From contig CAMYKZ010000038.1 in the NCBI GenBank assembly GCA_947259045.1, positions 1-62,177 on the forward strand: a DNA stretch of 62,177 nt. Reading direction: 5' to 3'. The position numbers were made by a program, and so were the translations under genes. Of this stretch, positions 35,264 through 44,485 are shown piece by piece. The notes under the pieces were generated by a model that did no database searches, was not told the origin of the DNA, and was given only the letters and a program-made list of their open reading frames with translations. This DNA comes from an uncultured Afifella sp. (GTDB lineage Bacteria > Pseudomonadota > Alphaproteobacteria > Rhizobiales > Afifellaceae). Each line of letters starts with the position of its first letter. Position 1 is the first letter of the stretch.

Positions 35264-36091
35264 ATGAAAAAAGTCGGCGTCATCGGTTTGGGCGATATGG
35301 GCGGCGGCATCGCCGCCAACTGCATCAAGGCCGGGTTCGAAACCTACGGGTTCGATCTGTCGGCTGACCGGCTTGCAAAGTTTGAAAGCGTTGGCGGCCA
35401 TCCGGCCGGATCCGCCCGACAGGTCGGCGAGCATGCCGACGCCGTCTTTGTGATGGTTTTGAACGGCAACCAGGCAAAGTCCGCGATCCTTGGTGAAGAC
35501 GGCCTGATAAGGGGCATGAAACCGGGCGCGACGATCATATTGTCGGCGACCATCAAACCGGCCGAAGCGGGCCGGCCCGGTGCGGAAGGCGGTACACTGA
35601 CCATGATGGCCGCCGCACCGAAGCCGGTCTTTGAAGACAATCGCGATGTGCTGGAAGCCGTCGGCAAGAACATTTTTCACATCGGCGAAAAGATCGGCAT
35701 GGGCCAGACGCTGAAGGCCTGTCTGCAGGGCTGGATGGGGTCGATCTTCGCGGCGACATTCGAGGCCGCTGTGCTGGCAGAAAAATCGGGCCTCAACATG
35801 GAGGCTTTCGCCGAGGTTGCCGCGGCATCGGCCGGCTCAAACGCGCTGACCAACAATTCCCTGCAATTCATCATGGACCGCGAATTCGTCGACACAGGCA
35901 GCCATATCGGCACCATGTTCAAGGATCTGACGGTGACCATGGATCACGCCCGCGACATGGGTGTGCCGATGTTCATGGCCAGCGCGGCGACGCAGATGTT
36001 CCAGGCCGGCATCACCCGGCATCCCGGCGAAGACAATTGGACAGTGACCAAAGTGCTTGAAGAAATCGTCGGCGTTGAGGTCAAACGTTGA
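35264..36091 (+). CDS. 3-hydroxyisobutyrate dehydrogenase-family protein with internal deletion
   Basis: A 275-aa beta-hydroxyacid dehydrogenase from ATG 35264. The Rossmann loop GLGDMG is at 8-13, and the catalytic lysine is Lys151 in GMGQTLKACLQ. At residues 96-110 the sequence jumps from ATIKPAEA directly to GRPGAEGGTLTMM. Family members have about 20 more residues here, including the substrate-binding (I)D(S/A)PVSGG motif. The loss keeps the frame, so a protein is made, but without the core substrate loop it is probably inactive. The usual family length is about 295-300. The C-terminal half best resembles L-threonate/tartronate-semialdehyde-type members. Confidence 0.85.
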   Translation: MKKVGVIGLGDMGGGIAANCIKAGFETYGFDLSADRLAKFESVGGHPAGSARQVGEHADAVFVMVLNGNQAKSAILGEDGLIRGMKPGATIILSATIKPAEAGRPGAEGGTLTMMAAAPKPVFEDNRDVLEAVGKNIFHIGEKIGMGQTLKACLQGWMGSIFAATFEAAVLAEKSGLNMEAFAEVAAASAGSNALTNNSLQFIMDREFVDTGSHIGTMFKDLTVTMDHARDMGVPMFMASAATQMFQAGITRHPGEDNWTVTKVLEEIVGVEVKR

Positions 36092-36331
36092 GGCGACGGG
36101 AACCCGTGCGTTGGCCGTTTGAGCAGCGGCGTCACTGCTTTTGAATCGGGCCGTAAATTGCGATTAAGGATTTAATAAGATTTTCAGTTGTCAGGCCGGA
36201 TCATGCACCCTATCGTTTTGGCTGAACATGTGAATCTGAGACATTCTGTCCGGTTTCGTGCTGCAATCGCAGCATGTTCGTGACATCAAGGCCGGCCTGA
36301 AGCCGGCATTTCCACGGGAGGGAAAATATCC
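36092..36331. promoter_or_regulatory. upstream region of the second TRAP operon with two hairpins
   Basis: This 240-nt gap precedes the TRAP binding protein. It contains TGCTGC-AATC-GCAGCA (36260-36275) and GCCGGC-CTGAA-GCCGGC (36291-36307), two perfect 6-bp hairpins. Each has a 4-5-nt loop, and they lie immediately before the GGGAGGG ribosome site. The upstream half (36150-36190) is AT-rich and promoter-like. The hairpins may form a structured 5' leader. I recognise no riboswitch. Confidence 0.4.
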
Positions 36332-37351
36332 ATGAATCTAGTCAAGACAACAGCACGCCTGTCTGTCGCAGCCCTGATGGCCGGCGGTATGGCGTTTGCT
36401 GCGCAGGCGGAGACAGTCCTGCGCATCCAGACGCATTATGCGCCTGAAACGGTATCCGGCAAACTGGCGGCGCAGTACGTCGACGACATTCAGACGATGT
36501 CGGGCGGCGATATCAAGGTGGAGATGTTCTATTCGTCTTCGGTCGTCAAATCGGTGGAGACATTCGATGCTGCCGGGACCGGCATTCTCGACTGCGACAT
36601 GACCGGTGGCGCCTATCAGACCGGCAAGAACCCGGCCTTCCAGTTTGTCGGCGATATCATGGGCGGCTACGACACGCCCTACCAGCAGCTGTCATGGCTC
36701 TACTACGGCGGCGGCCTTGAAGCGGCCCAGGAGCTTTACAACAAATATGACATGCAGCTTGTCGGCTGGTGGATCTATGGCCAGGAATCGCTGGCATCCT
36801 CACGGCCGATCCGCAATGCGGACGATTTCAAGGACTGGAAGTTCCGTTCGCCTCCGGGCATGGAAACGAAGATCTTCGAAAAGCTCGGCGCCAAACCGAT
36901 CGTGATGGATTTCACCGAAATCTTCACAGCGCTTGAATCCGGCATCATTGACGGCGCCGATGCGTCCGGCCTTGCCAACAATGTCGGCCTTGGCCTGTAT
37001 GATATCGTCAAGCACGCCAATTTCCCGGGTTTCCATTCCATGCCTTCCGATCACCTGGCCTGCAACAAGGCCGTCTGGGACGGCATGTCGGACGCAAACC
37101 GCCGCATCATGTCGACGGCAATGATGGCGCTTGCCATGCGTACGGCGCTGACATTCGAAAAGAAGAATGCAGAAGCCGCAGCCAAGCTGCGTGCCGATGG
37201 CGTCAATCTCTACGCATGGGCTCCGGAAGATCTGCAGAAATTCCGCGATGCGGCCCAGGCGTCCTGGCCTGAATTTGCCACAACGCCGGAAGCCGAGGCG
37301 CTGGTTGAAAGCCATATGACCTATCTGCGCCAACTCGGTCTTGCGAAATAA
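36332..37351 (+). CDS. TRAP transporter substrate-binding protein (DctP family)
   Basis: A 339-aa periplasmic receptor with signal peptide LSVAALMAGGMAFAAQAE (cleavage near 26) and a GGGAGGG ribosome site. Family features are THYAPETVSGKLA at the start of the mature protein, DDIQTMSGGDIKVEMFYSSS, then NADDFKDWKFRSPPGMET with the conserved ligand-binding Arg near 171, and FTEIFTALESGIIDGADA. It is of the group associated with larger DctM subunits (monocarboxylate or keto-acid importers). It is separated from its membrane subunits by a terminator-like hairpin. Confidence 0.92.
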   Translation: MNLVKTTARLSVAALMAGGMAFAAQAETVLRIQTHYAPETVSGKLAAQYVDDIQTMSGGDIKVEMFYSSSVVKSVETFDAAGTGILDCDMTGGAYQTGKNPAFQFVGDIMGGYDTPYQQLSWLYYGGGLEAAQELYNKYDMQLVGWWIYGQESLASSRPIRNADDFKDWKFRSPPGMETKIFEKLGAKPIVMDFTEIFTALESGIIDGADASGLANNVGLGLYDIVKHANFPGFHSMPSDHLACNKAVWDGMSDANRRIMSTAMMALAMRTALTFEKKNAEAAAKLRADGVNLYAWAPEDLQKFRDAAQASWPEFATTPEAEALVESHMTYLRQLGLAK

Positions 37352-37363
37352 AATGAAAACAGA

Positions 37364-37393
37364 GGGCGGCTTGGCATCCAGGCCGCCCTTTTT
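37364..37393 (+). terminator. intrinsic terminator between TRAP binding protein and permease genes
   Basis: GGGCGGC pairs with GCCGCCC across an 11-nt loop and is followed directly by TTTTT, 13 nt after the binding-protein stop. The permease genes start 55 nt downstream with no strong sign of a separate promoter. Partial termination here would give more binding protein than permease, a common arrangement. Confidence 0.8.
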
Positions 37394-37447
37394 CTCTACT
37401 GAATTGCGGTCAATAATCATCTGAGCGGCACCTTTGGGGAGGGGTGA

Positions 37448-38017
37448 ATGGTCGAACATGAACGCACGGGTCCTGTCGACCTGATCACCTGGAGCTTCAG
37501 CCGCATTGCCATGTGGGCGCCGGCTTTCATAGTCGCGATCATCTTCTACGAAGTGGTTTTGCGGTACATTTTTGCTGCCCCGACGCTGTGGGTGAACGAA
37601 ATGTCGCTGTGGGTTGCCGGCGGCATCTATCTGACGGCCGGCCTCTACTCGATGCAGCAGCGCAGTCATATCCGCATATTTATCATCTATGACCTGGCCC
37701 CGCGCTGGCTGCGGCGTGTGTTCGACATATTCTCCGTCTTTTGTGTCTGCGTATTCACTTTCGCGGTCATCTGGGGCGGCTACGGTGAGGCCAAGGCCAA
37801 ATTCCTGCGCTGGGAAAAATTCGGCACCGCTTTCGACCCGCCGATTCCCGCGACCATCAAGCCGCTGGTGCTGATCACGCTGGTTTTCCTCGCCCTGCAG
37901 GCCATTTCCAATCTGATCTATGACTGGAACAAGGAGCCGGAATCCCATAATCCGGCCGACGAACTGGACATACCTGATGAAATCCTGACCGGTGATCCGC
38001 CGAAGCCCGGCGAATAG
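37448..38017 (+). CDS. TRAP transporter small permease (DctQ family)
   Basis: A 189-aa membrane protein with four helices (FSRIAMWAPAFIVAIIFYEV, a segment at EMSLWVAGGIYLTAGLYSM, FDIFSVFCVCVFTFAVIW and LVLITLVFLALQAISNLIY). It has the DctQ loop QQRSHIRIFIIYD after helix 2. A GGGGAGGGG ribosome site precedes the ATG. The large subunit starts 11 nt after its stop. Confidence 0.9.
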   Translation: MVEHERTGPVDLITWSFSRIAMWAPAFIVAIIFYEVVLRYIFAAPTLWVNEMSLWVAGGIYLTAGLYSMQQRSHIRIFIIYDLAPRWLRRVFDIFSVFCVCVFTFAVIWGGYGEAKAKFLRWEKFGTAFDPPIPATIKPLVLITLVFLALQAISNLIYDWNKEPESHNPADELDIPDEILTGDPPKPGE

Positions 38018-38028
38018 GAAAAACAGTC

Positions 38029-39669
38029 ATGGATATTGCGACAATCTCCCTCATCCTGCTGTTCGGCATGCTGTTTCTGCTGGCGATCGGCATGCCGCTG
38101 GGTTTTGCATCCGGATTCCTCGCCGTCCTCGTTATGGTGCTGAGGTTCGAACCGACCCTGATTACCGATCCGTTTGTGCACGGTTTCAATTTTGCCGAAT
38201 GGAAGGCCGGCTCCGGCACATTGTCGCGCAAGTTCGGCAGCGGCCCGCTGAATATTCTGGCGCAGCGACTGTATGGCATCACGACGAACTACGTGCTTGT
38301 CTCAGTGCCGTTGTTCATTTTCATGGCGACATTGCTGGAGCGGTCAGGCATCGCCCGCGACATGTACTCATCGCTCAACGCCTGGATGTCGCGCACCCGC
38401 GGCGGCATTGCGGTGGTGACGGCGCTGATGGCGATTGTCATGGCGGCCATGTCCGGCATTATCGGCGGCGAGGTCGTGCTGCTTGGTCTCATCGCATTGC
38501 CGCAGATGCTGCGTCTTGGTTACAACCAGAATCTGGCGATCGGCACCATTTGCGCCTCCGGTTCGCTGGGCACGATGATCCCGCCGTCGATCGTCCTGAT
38601 CTTCTATGGCCTGATCACCGAAACGTCGATCCATGCCTTGTTTCAGGCAGCCTTCCTGCCGGGCTTCATGCTGGCCGGGTGTTATATTATCTATATCCTG
38701 GTTCGCACGCGCATGAACCCTGAACTGGCGCCGTTGCCGGAGCCATCCGCCGACGATATGACAGGGCGGGAAAAAGCAGTTTACGGCGCCTCGCTGATCG
38801 CCCTGGTTCTAGGAGCAGCCTCTGCCATCCTCTTGCTGCGTTGGAGTTACCTTCATGGGCTCAACCGCATCGATGAATATTCCGTTCTGATTGACGATGA
38901 AACGCTTTGGACCTGTGTCGCAATTGCCGCAGCCTGCGCAATCCAGTTGTTTTATGTCGGTTGGAATACTGCCATGACCGCGTGGGAAAAGGGCAAGGGC
39001 ATGGTCGCCCCGCTGCTCGTCGTTTTTGTCGTTCTCGGTTCGATCTATGGCGGTGTTACCGGTATCACCGAGGCAGCTGCGATGGGTTCAATCGCCGTCC
39101 TGCTTCTGATCGTCATCCGCGGTGAGTTTTCCTTCAACCTGTTGCGCGAAGCGTCCATGCGCACATTCAAGTCCACAGGTACCATCATCTGGGTGACGTT
39201 TGGCGCGACTGCGCTGGCCGGCGCCTATACGATCAGCGGCGGACCGACCTATGTCGCCAATCTGATCGTCGGCTACGATCTGCCGACCATGGGCGTGCTG
39301 CTGGTGATGATGGTGATCTTCCTGTTCCTCGGCGCTTTCATGGACTGGACCGGCATTGTGCTTCTGGTGATGCCGGTCTTCCTGCCGATCGTGCTCCAAC
39401 TGCCGATCGAGGAAATCGGGTTGTTTGGCTCGCTGTCGGCATCGCAGGTGTCGGTCTGGTTCGGGATCCTGTTCTGCGTCAACATGCAGGTCAGTTTCCT
39501 GTCGCCGCCGTTCGGCCCGGCCGCATTCTACCTGAAATCGGTGGCGCCGCCGCACATCACCTTACCGGATATTTTCCGCGGCTTCCTGCCGTTTATCGCC
39601 ATTCAGCTGTTCATTCTGATGGTGATCCTGCTGTTCCCGCCGATCACCACGGTCTTCCTGCCGGGCTGA
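38029..39669 (+). CDS. TRAP transporter large permease (DctM family), long variant
   Basis: A 546-aa DctM protein, about 100 residues longer than the one at 14327-15685. Extra length lies around residues 245-320, with two additional hydrophobic segments (GASLIALVLGAASAILLL and WTCVAIAAACAIQLFYVG). This is as in the DctM subunits of mandelate, 4-chlorobenzoate or amino acid TRAP systems. Core blocks include MAAMSGIIGGEVVLLGLIAL near 143, CASGSLGTMIPPSIVLIFYG and VSFLSPPFGPAAFYLK near 483. It should drive sodium-coupled uptake with the adjoining DctQ and DctP. Confidence 0.92.
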   Translation: MDIATISLILLFGMLFLLAIGMPLGFASGFLAVLVMVLRFEPTLITDPFVHGFNFAEWKAGSGTLSRKFGSGPLNILAQRLYGITTNYVLVSVPLFIFMATLLERSGIARDMYSSLNAWMSRTRGGIAVVTALMAIVMAAMSGIIGGEVVLLGLIALPQMLRLGYNQNLAIGTICASGSLGTMIPPSIVLIFYGLITETSIHALFQAAFLPGFMLAGCYIIYILVRTRMNPELAPLPEPSADDMTGREKAVYGASLIALVLGAASAILLLRWSYLHGLNRIDEYSVLIDDETLWTCVAIAAACAIQLFYVGWNTAMTAWEKGKGMVAPLLVVFVVLGSIYGGVTGITEAAAMGSIAVLLLIVIRGEFSFNLLREASMRTFKSTGTIIWVTFGATALAGAYTISGGPTYVANLIVGYDLPTMGVLLVMMVIFLFLGAFMDWTGIVLLVMPVFLPIVLQLPIEEIGLFGSLSASQVSVWFGILFCVNMQVSFLSPPFGPAAFYLKSVAPPHITLPDIFRGFLPFIAIQLFILMVILLFPPITTVFLPG

Positions 39670-39810
39670 CCGACGAACCGTGCAACCGGACGACAGGGAC
39701 GTCAGAGCGTATCGCATGAACACGCTTGGGCGCCGTAGGCCGGAGCCTGGTTCGCGCCAGGGTGTCGTTGATGTTCAGCCGTTCTGATTGCCAACGGCGA
39801 ATGGAAAACG

Positions 39811-40881
39811 CTAGATCAGCCGCTCGCCGCTATCCTCGCGGAACACCATGGCGCGGTCGGTATCGAACCACAGTTGCACCTTGTCGTCGATCCGGTGCTT
39901 GACGGCTTCTTCGACGCGCACGCAGATCTCCTTCGGTTCCGCGCCGTTCAGGTTCTGCAGAGAACCGTAAACCAGGCTGTCTGCGCCGAGCTGTTCCACA
40001 AGGTCGACGGAGATTTCGATCGGCCCGTCGTCGCGGGCACTCAGATGTTCAGGCCTGATCCCGAGCACCAGCGGCACATTTTGGGGCAGATCGTCAAAGC
40101 CGGGCAGGGTTGCGCCGGCCGATTCCAGACCCTTGTCCGTTGCCCGCGCATCGATCAGGTTGATTTGCGGCGAACCGATAAACGAGGCGACAAACAGGGT
40201 TTTGGGATCGTTATAGAGATCCATCGGCGAGCCCATCTGTTCCACCAGCCCGTCATTGATCACCGCCAGGCGGTCGGCCAGCGTCATCGCCTCGACCTGG
40301 TCGTGAGTAACATATACCGCGGTCACATCCAGTTCGCGCTGCAAACGCTTGATTTCAATGCGCATCTGCACCCGGAGCTTGGCATCGAGATTGGACAGCG
40401 GTTCGTCGAACAGGAAAATCTTCGGGTTGCGCACGATCGCCCGGCCCATGGCAACGCGCTGGCGCTGGCCGCCGGAAAGCTGCGATGGTTTGCGTTCCAG
40501 AAATTCTTCAATGCGCAGCAGCCTGGAGGTCTTCTCCACCTGCTTGCGGATTTCATCCTTCGGCATGCCCCGGTTGGACAGCCCGTAGGCCATGTTGCGG
40601 TAGACCGACATGTGCGGATAAAGCGCATAATTCTGGAACACCATGGCCACGTCGCGGTCGGACGGTGAGGTGTCATTGATGCGCTCGCTGTCGATTTCGA
40701 TATCGCCGTCGGTGACGCTTTCAAGACCGGCGATCATTCTGAGCAATGTCGACTTGCCGCAGCCGCTCGGGCCGACAAAAACAACCAGTTCGCCGTCGGC
40801 GATTTCCATGTCGACGCCGCGCACTGCATGCGCGCCGTTGGGATAGCGCTTGTTGACGCCGGAAAGCTTCAGGGTAGCCAT
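39811..40881 (-). CDS. ugpC: sn-glycerol-3-phosphate ABC transporter ATP-binding protein UgpC
   Basis: A 356-aa CUT1-type ATPase from ATG 40881. It has Walker [10 protein letters not shown] near 36-44, Q-loop [12 protein letters not shown], signature [19 protein letters not shown] near 134, Walker [12 protein letters not shown] and H-loop [15 protein letters not shown]. The C-terminal regulatory OB/TOBE domain (about 240-356) contains LGIRPEHL. It is the last gene of a ugpBAEC-order operon, 2 nt after the permease. Many organisms share such an ATPase among sugar importers, but its place here supports UgpC. Confidence 0.9.
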   Translation of the reverse strand: MATLKLSGVNKRYPNGAHAVRGVDMEIADGELVVFVGPSGCGKSTLLRMIAGLESVTDGDIEIDSERINDTSPSDRDVAMVFQNYALYPHMSVYRNMAYGLSNRGMPKDEIRKQVEKTSRLLRIEEFLERKPSQLSGGQRQRVAMGRAIVRNPKIFLFDEPLSNLDAKLRVQMRIEIKRLQRELDVTAVYVTHDQVEAMTLADRLAVINDGLVEQMGSPMDLYNDPKTLFVASFIGSPQINLIDARATDKGLESAGATLPGFDDLPQNVPLVLGIRPEHLSARDDGPIEISVDLVEQLGADSLVYGSLQNLNGAEPKEICVRVEEAVKHRIDDKVQLWFDTDRAMVFREDSGERLI

Positions 40882-40883
40882 GT

Positions 40884-41744
40884 CTATTTCTCGCTTTCCA
40901 CAAGGCCCTTGACGAACCAGTTCTGAAACACCAGCACGACCAGAACCGGAGGCAATGTCGCCAGAACGGTCAGTGCGAAGGCCTTTTGATATTGCGGCAG
41001 CTCGCCACCTTCGGCGAGCACCTGATAGATCTGCTTGATGCCGATGACGATGGTGAAATGATCTTCCTGGGTCGTCATCAGCAGCGGCCAAAGATACTGG
41101 TTCCAGCCGACCACGAACATGATGATTAAAATGGCCGCAACCATGGTTTTCGACAGTGGCACCAGAATGTCGATCAGAAAACGGACCGGGCCGGCATTGT
41201 CCAGTTGCGCTGCTTCCAGCAGTTCTTCAGGGATTGAACGGAAAAACTGCCGGAAGAAGAAGGTGCCGGTTGCCGAGGCGATCAGCGGCAGGATCAGACC
41301 GGTGTAGGTGTTCAGTAATCCAAGTCCCGAGACAACTTCGTAGGAAGGCACGATGCGAACTTCCAGCGGCAGCAGCAATGTCATGAAGATGATCCAGAAC
41401 AGGGGCACCGCCAGGCGAAAACGGAAATAGACGATCGCATAGGCCGCCATGATCGAAATCACCACTTTTCCAACGGCAAATCCGACGCCGAGCGCCAGTG
41501 AGTTCACCAGCATCCGCGTGCCGGTCACGCTTTTCATCACGCCGCCGGGTTTGTACAGCACTTCACTGTAGGTTTCGAAAAAGTGCCCGCCCGGCCAGAA
41601 TTGCAGGCCTTCCCTGAACAATGTTTCCGCCGTGTGGGTAGACGACATGAAGGCGATCCAGACCGGCAGACCCATGAACAGAACGCCTGCGATCAGGATC
41701 AGATGGGTGGAGACGGTTCGCCAGGATATCGAAGTCATGTTCAT
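40884..41744 (-). CDS. ugpE: sn-glycerol-3-phosphate ABC transporter permease UgpE
   Basis: A 286-aa permease with six helices from ATG 41744, supported by GAGGGGG just upstream. The MalG-like EAA loop is [30 protein letters not shown] sequence near 190-210. [15 protein letters not shown] near 44 is a region conserved in UgpE. Start of the gene lies 7 nt after the UgpA stop and its stop 2 nt before ugpC. The assignment as UgpE rests on the operon and the strongly UgpB-like binding protein. Confidence 0.88.
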   Translation of the reverse strand: MNMTSISWRTVSTHLILIAGVLFMGLPVWIAFMSSTHTAETLFREGLQFWPGGHFFETYSEVLYKPGGVMKSVTGTRMLVNSLALGVGFAVGKVVISIMAAYAIVYFRFRLAVPLFWIIFMTLLLPLEVRIVPSYEVVSGLGLLNTYTGLILPLIASATGTFFFRQFFRSIPEELLEAAQLDNAGPVRFLIDILVPLSKTMVAAILIIMFVVGWNQYLWPLLMTTQEDHFTIVIGIKQIYQVLAEGGELPQYQKAFALTVLATLPPVLVVLVFQNWFVKGLVESEK

Positions 41745-41751
41745 GTCCCCC

Positions 41752-42630
41752 TCAATAATGAATCTTGCGTTCAATCAGGCGGAACTGCACCACGGTCAGC
41801 GCCAGGACCATCAGCATCAGAATCACCGACTGCGCCGAACTGCCGCCCAGATCGGCGCCGATGAATCCATCGGTAAAGACCTTGTAGACCAGCGTCTGCG
41901 TGGAGCCTGCCGGCGCGCCGCGGGTCGTGGTATCGATAATGCCGAAGGTCTCGAAAAACGCATAAGTGATGTTGATGATAATCAGAAAGAATGTGGTCGG
42001 CGCCAGCAGCGGGAACGTGATCGTCCAGAACCGTTTGATCGCCGAGCGGCAATCCAGTGTCGCCGCTTCAAGCACCGATTTCGGAATGCCCTGCAGGCCG
42101 GAGAGAAAGAAAATGAAATTGACGCTGACCTGTTTCCACACCGAAATCAGGATGACGACGAAGGCCGCGTCAAACGGATCGAGATTGTGGTTGAAGTCCC
42201 AGCCGAGCTCGTTCAGCCCGCCATAGAGGCCGCCAAGCAGCGGGCTGAACATCATGTTGCCCATCAGGCCGGCAACCGGAGGGGCAACCGCATAGGCCCA
42301 CATCAGCAGCGTCTTGTACGAGCCCGGCGCCCGCAGCACTTCGTTGGCCTTGACCGCCAGAAGCAGGGCGATTGCCAAGGACAGAAAGGTCACCAGGACA
42401 CTGAAGATCAGCGTGAAGTATGCCGAATCCAGCCATTGCTGGTTAAACACGGTGTCTTCGTAGTTTCTGAACCAGACAAACTGCGACGACAGGCCGAAGG
42501 CGTCCTCAAGCAGAAACGATTGTCGGATGGCCTGGGCTGCCGGCCACAGGAAAAAAACTGCGATGATCAAGATCTGCGGTGCGATAAAGAAATAGGGGAC
42601 AGAGCTGTGCTGAAATTGCACCCGTTTCAT
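41752..42630 (-). CDS. ugpA: sn-glycerol-3-phosphate ABC transporter permease UgpA
   Basis: A 292-aa MalF-like permease with six helices. Opening residues FQHSSVPYFFIAPQILIIAV and FFLWPAAQAIRQSF are typical of UgpA. The EAA loop is PKSVLEAATLDCRSAIKRFW near 208. It follows ugpB after 122 nt that contain a strong hairpin, and is 7 nt from ugpE. With UgpE it forms the channel for sn-glycerol-3-phosphate and glycerophosphodiesters. Confidence 0.9.
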   Translation of the reverse strand: MKRVQFQHSSVPYFFIAPQILIIAVFFLWPAAQAIRQSFLLEDAFGLSSQFVWFRNYEDTVFNQQWLDSAYFTLIFSVLVTFLSLAIALLLAVKANEVLRAPGSYKTLLMWAYAVAPPVAGLMGNMMFSPLLGGLYGGLNELGWDFNHNLDPFDAAFVVILISVWKQVSVNFIFFLSGLQGIPKSVLEAATLDCRSAIKRFWTITFPLLAPTTFFLIIINITYAFFETFGIIDTTTRGAPAGSTQTLVYKVFTDGFIGADLGGSSAQSVILMLMVLALTVVQFRLIERKIHY

Positions 42631-42716
42631 CGATTACGCCCCATTTTGGTTTCCCTGACCGGTTATCGGTGTCGATTGCCGTCCGTTCGGTTCGCAATCC
42701 GTTGACTTGTGGAATA

Positions 42717-42743
42717 CCGGCGGCGCGCTAAACGCGCCGCCGG
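42717..42743 (-). terminator. strong hairpin between ugpB and ugpA
   Basis: CCGGCGGCGCG and its perfect complement CGCGCCGCCGG (11 bp) flank a 5-nt loop, 10 nt after the ugpB stop on the minus strand. No T-run follows in that direction, so it probably protects the ugpB message from 3' exonucleases or attenuates transcription rather than ending it. The position mirrors the binding-protein/permease hairpin of the TRAP operon at 37364. Confidence 0.6.
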
Positions 42744-42752
42744 CTGGAATTG

Positions 42753-44066
42753 TCAGTTGTAGGTATCGCGGAAGCGGACCAACAGGGCGTTGGCTTCCGT
42801 TTCCATATCTTTGAAAGCCTCATCAACGGATGCGTCACCAGCAAAAATCCGGTCGAAATGTTTGTACATCACTTCACGGATCTGCACGTAATATCCGAGC
42901 CGGTAACCCTTCGTCCATTCGCCGGCAGGCTGGTTGAGCTGCTGGATACCAACCTCGGCGTCCGGCGATTCATTATAGTAGCCGGTCGATTTGGCAAGCT
43001 CATAGGCCTTGTTGGTGATCGCAACGTAGCCGGTTTCCTTGTGCCAGTAGAGTTGAGTCTCAGGCTCGATCATGAATTCGAAGAACTTGGCGACGCCCTT
43101 GTATTCTTCGTCGGAATGACCGGCAAAGGCAAACAGCGCCGCGCCACCGATAAAGGTGCCCTTCGGTTCATCGATAATGCTCTTCCAGTAGGGCAGGAAG
43201 GTGGTTCCGAATTCAAACTCGGCGCTTTTCTTCAGGCCGCCGAACGAACCGGATGATCCGAGCCACATGGCCACTTCCTGCTTCAGGAATGCGTCCTGGT
43301 TGTCGCCCCAGGCCCGGCCGTAAAAACCGTACCAGCCCTTGTCGAGCCATTCCTTCACCTTGGTCCAGTGAAATTTCATATCGTCGTTATTGTAGAGCAG
43401 TTTCACGTCCGTCGTGTCGTAACCGTTATTGCCTGTCGCCAGCTGGATATTGTGCCGGGAGTGGAAATTTTCGGAGAAAATCCACGGGCTGTGGCTCTGG
43501 GCCAGCGCCTTGTATCCCGCCTCTTTCAGCTTCGGAGCCATGGCCTCGAATTCTTCCCAGGTCGCCGGCGGGTCGGTGATGCCGGCTTTCTCGAATGCCG
43601 CCTTGTTGTAATAGAGCAGCGGCGTGGAGCTGTTGAACGGCAGGCCCATCATATTGCCGTCGGAATCGGCATAAAAATACCGCACACCGGTAATGTAATC
43701 CTCGATATTGAAACCGACGCCGTATTTGTTCAGAAGATCGGCCACCGGAAAGGTTGCGCCCTTTGCGTTTATGATCGTCGCAGCGCCGGCATCGAAAATC
43801 TGAATGACATGCGGTTGATTCTTGGCGCGGAACGCCGAGATGCCGGCGGTCATCGTGTCCTCATAGCCGCCCTTGTATGTGGCGATCAGCTCATATTCGT
43901 CCTGGCTGGCGTTGAATTTTTCGGTAATCTCGTTGACCACTTCACCGAGCCGGCCGCCCATGGCATGCCACCACTGGATCTGCGTTTTGGCAGAGGCTGC
44001 GCTGATCGCACCCGGCACAATAAGCGCCAGTGCGGTTGCAGCAGCGAATAGTTTCGTCCTGATCAT
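42753..44066 (-). CDS. ugpB: sn-glycerol-3-phosphate-binding periplasmic protein UgpB
   Basis: A 437-aa cluster-1 binding protein with a signal peptide (FAAATALALIVPGAISAASA, cleavage near 26). The mature start TQIQWWHAMGGRLGE is the diagnostic UgpB sequence. It continues with FNASQDEYELIATYKGGYED, AFRAKNQPHVIQIFDAGAAT, and late WHKETGYVAITNKAYE, all matching the family. It delivers sn-glycerol-3-phosphate or glycerophosphodiesters to UgpAE. It is first in the operon; its promoter lies in the 419-nt gap shared with the transglycosylase gene. Confidence 0.95.
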   Translation of the reverse strand: MIRTKLFAAATALALIVPGAISAASAKTQIQWWHAMGGRLGEVVNEITEKFNASQDEYELIATYKGGYEDTMTAGISAFRAKNQPHVIQIFDAGAATIINAKGATFPVADLLNKYGVGFNIEDYITGVRYFYADSDGNMMGLPFNSSTPLLYYNKAAFEKAGITDPPATWEEFEAMAPKLKEAGYKALAQSHSPWIFSENFHSRHNIQLATGNNGYDTTDVKLLYNNDDMKFHWTKVKEWLDKGWYGFYGRAWGDNQDAFLKQEVAMWLGSSGSFGGLKKSAEFEFGTTFLPYWKSIIDEPKGTFIGGAALFAFAGHSDEEYKGVAKFFEFMIEPETQLYWHKETGYVAITNKAYELAKSTGYYNESPDAEVGIQQLNQPAGEWTKGYRLGYYVQIREVMYKHFDRIFAGDASVDEAFKDMETEANALLVRFRDTYN

Positions 44067-44485
44067 ATGAATCTACCTGTGATCTCCATTGCCGCTTCAA
44101 ATGAAGGGCGCTGGTCGTTATTGGTCTTATGCGGAGCAGATGATGTTTTCTTGACAGTGACAACGTCCTGCCCGCATGGGACTTGTGCATCTGACCATGC
44201 CGGAGCGGTCATTGTCGAGTCGTCGCTGGAAGGTTTGCCGGGATGAATATCTGCTGCAAATCAGCAGCACGTTCCGGCAAGTCTCGCAAAAAAGCCCCGC
44301 CAGGGCAGGCGGGGCTTTATCTCATGGGCTGCCGGATGGCCCGTCAGCTCTTTTCGCGAGCTAAACCGGATTATCAAGCAGGCCGCGGTTGCAAACTGTC
44401 TTCACCTGTCCTTCATTTGCACCCATTAGCCATGCATTGTGGCGCGGACCCGATTCGACGGGTCGACTGATTGACGGGGAATTCA
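44067..44485. promoter_or_regulatory. 419-nt divergent intergenic region with structured elements
   Basis: The gap lies between ugpB (minus) and the lytic transglycosylase (plus) and should carry both promoters. It also holds a nested hairpin at 44235-44280 (TTGCCGG/CCGGCAA outside, TGCTGC/GCAGCA inside) and an intrinsic terminator at 44285-44318. On the minus strand an AGCTC-GCGAAAA-GAGCT hairpin precedes that terminator. No ORF here looks real. A small RNA is possible (see findings). Confidence 0.5.
44285..44318 (-). terminator. orphan intrinsic terminator between divergent genes
   Basis: AAAGCCCCGCC and GGCGGGGCTTT form a perfect 11-bp stem with a 6-nt loop. In the minus direction the stem is followed by an uninterrupted T6 run; in the plus direction only TTT. 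It therefore best ends a minus-strand transcript that starts between about 44320 and 44490, where no protein gene is visible. This is unusual because both annotated neighbours start, rather than end, here. Confidence 0.75.

Noticed and set aside
36260..36307. Riboswitch upstream of the second TRAP operon
   Set aside because: Two short hairpins are visible, but no conserved core of any riboswitch class that I know is present.
44176..44364. 62-aa ORF in the ugpB-transglycosylase gap
   Set aside because: It runs through the nested hairpin and terminator stem and has no protein-like pattern, so a structured RNA is more plausible.
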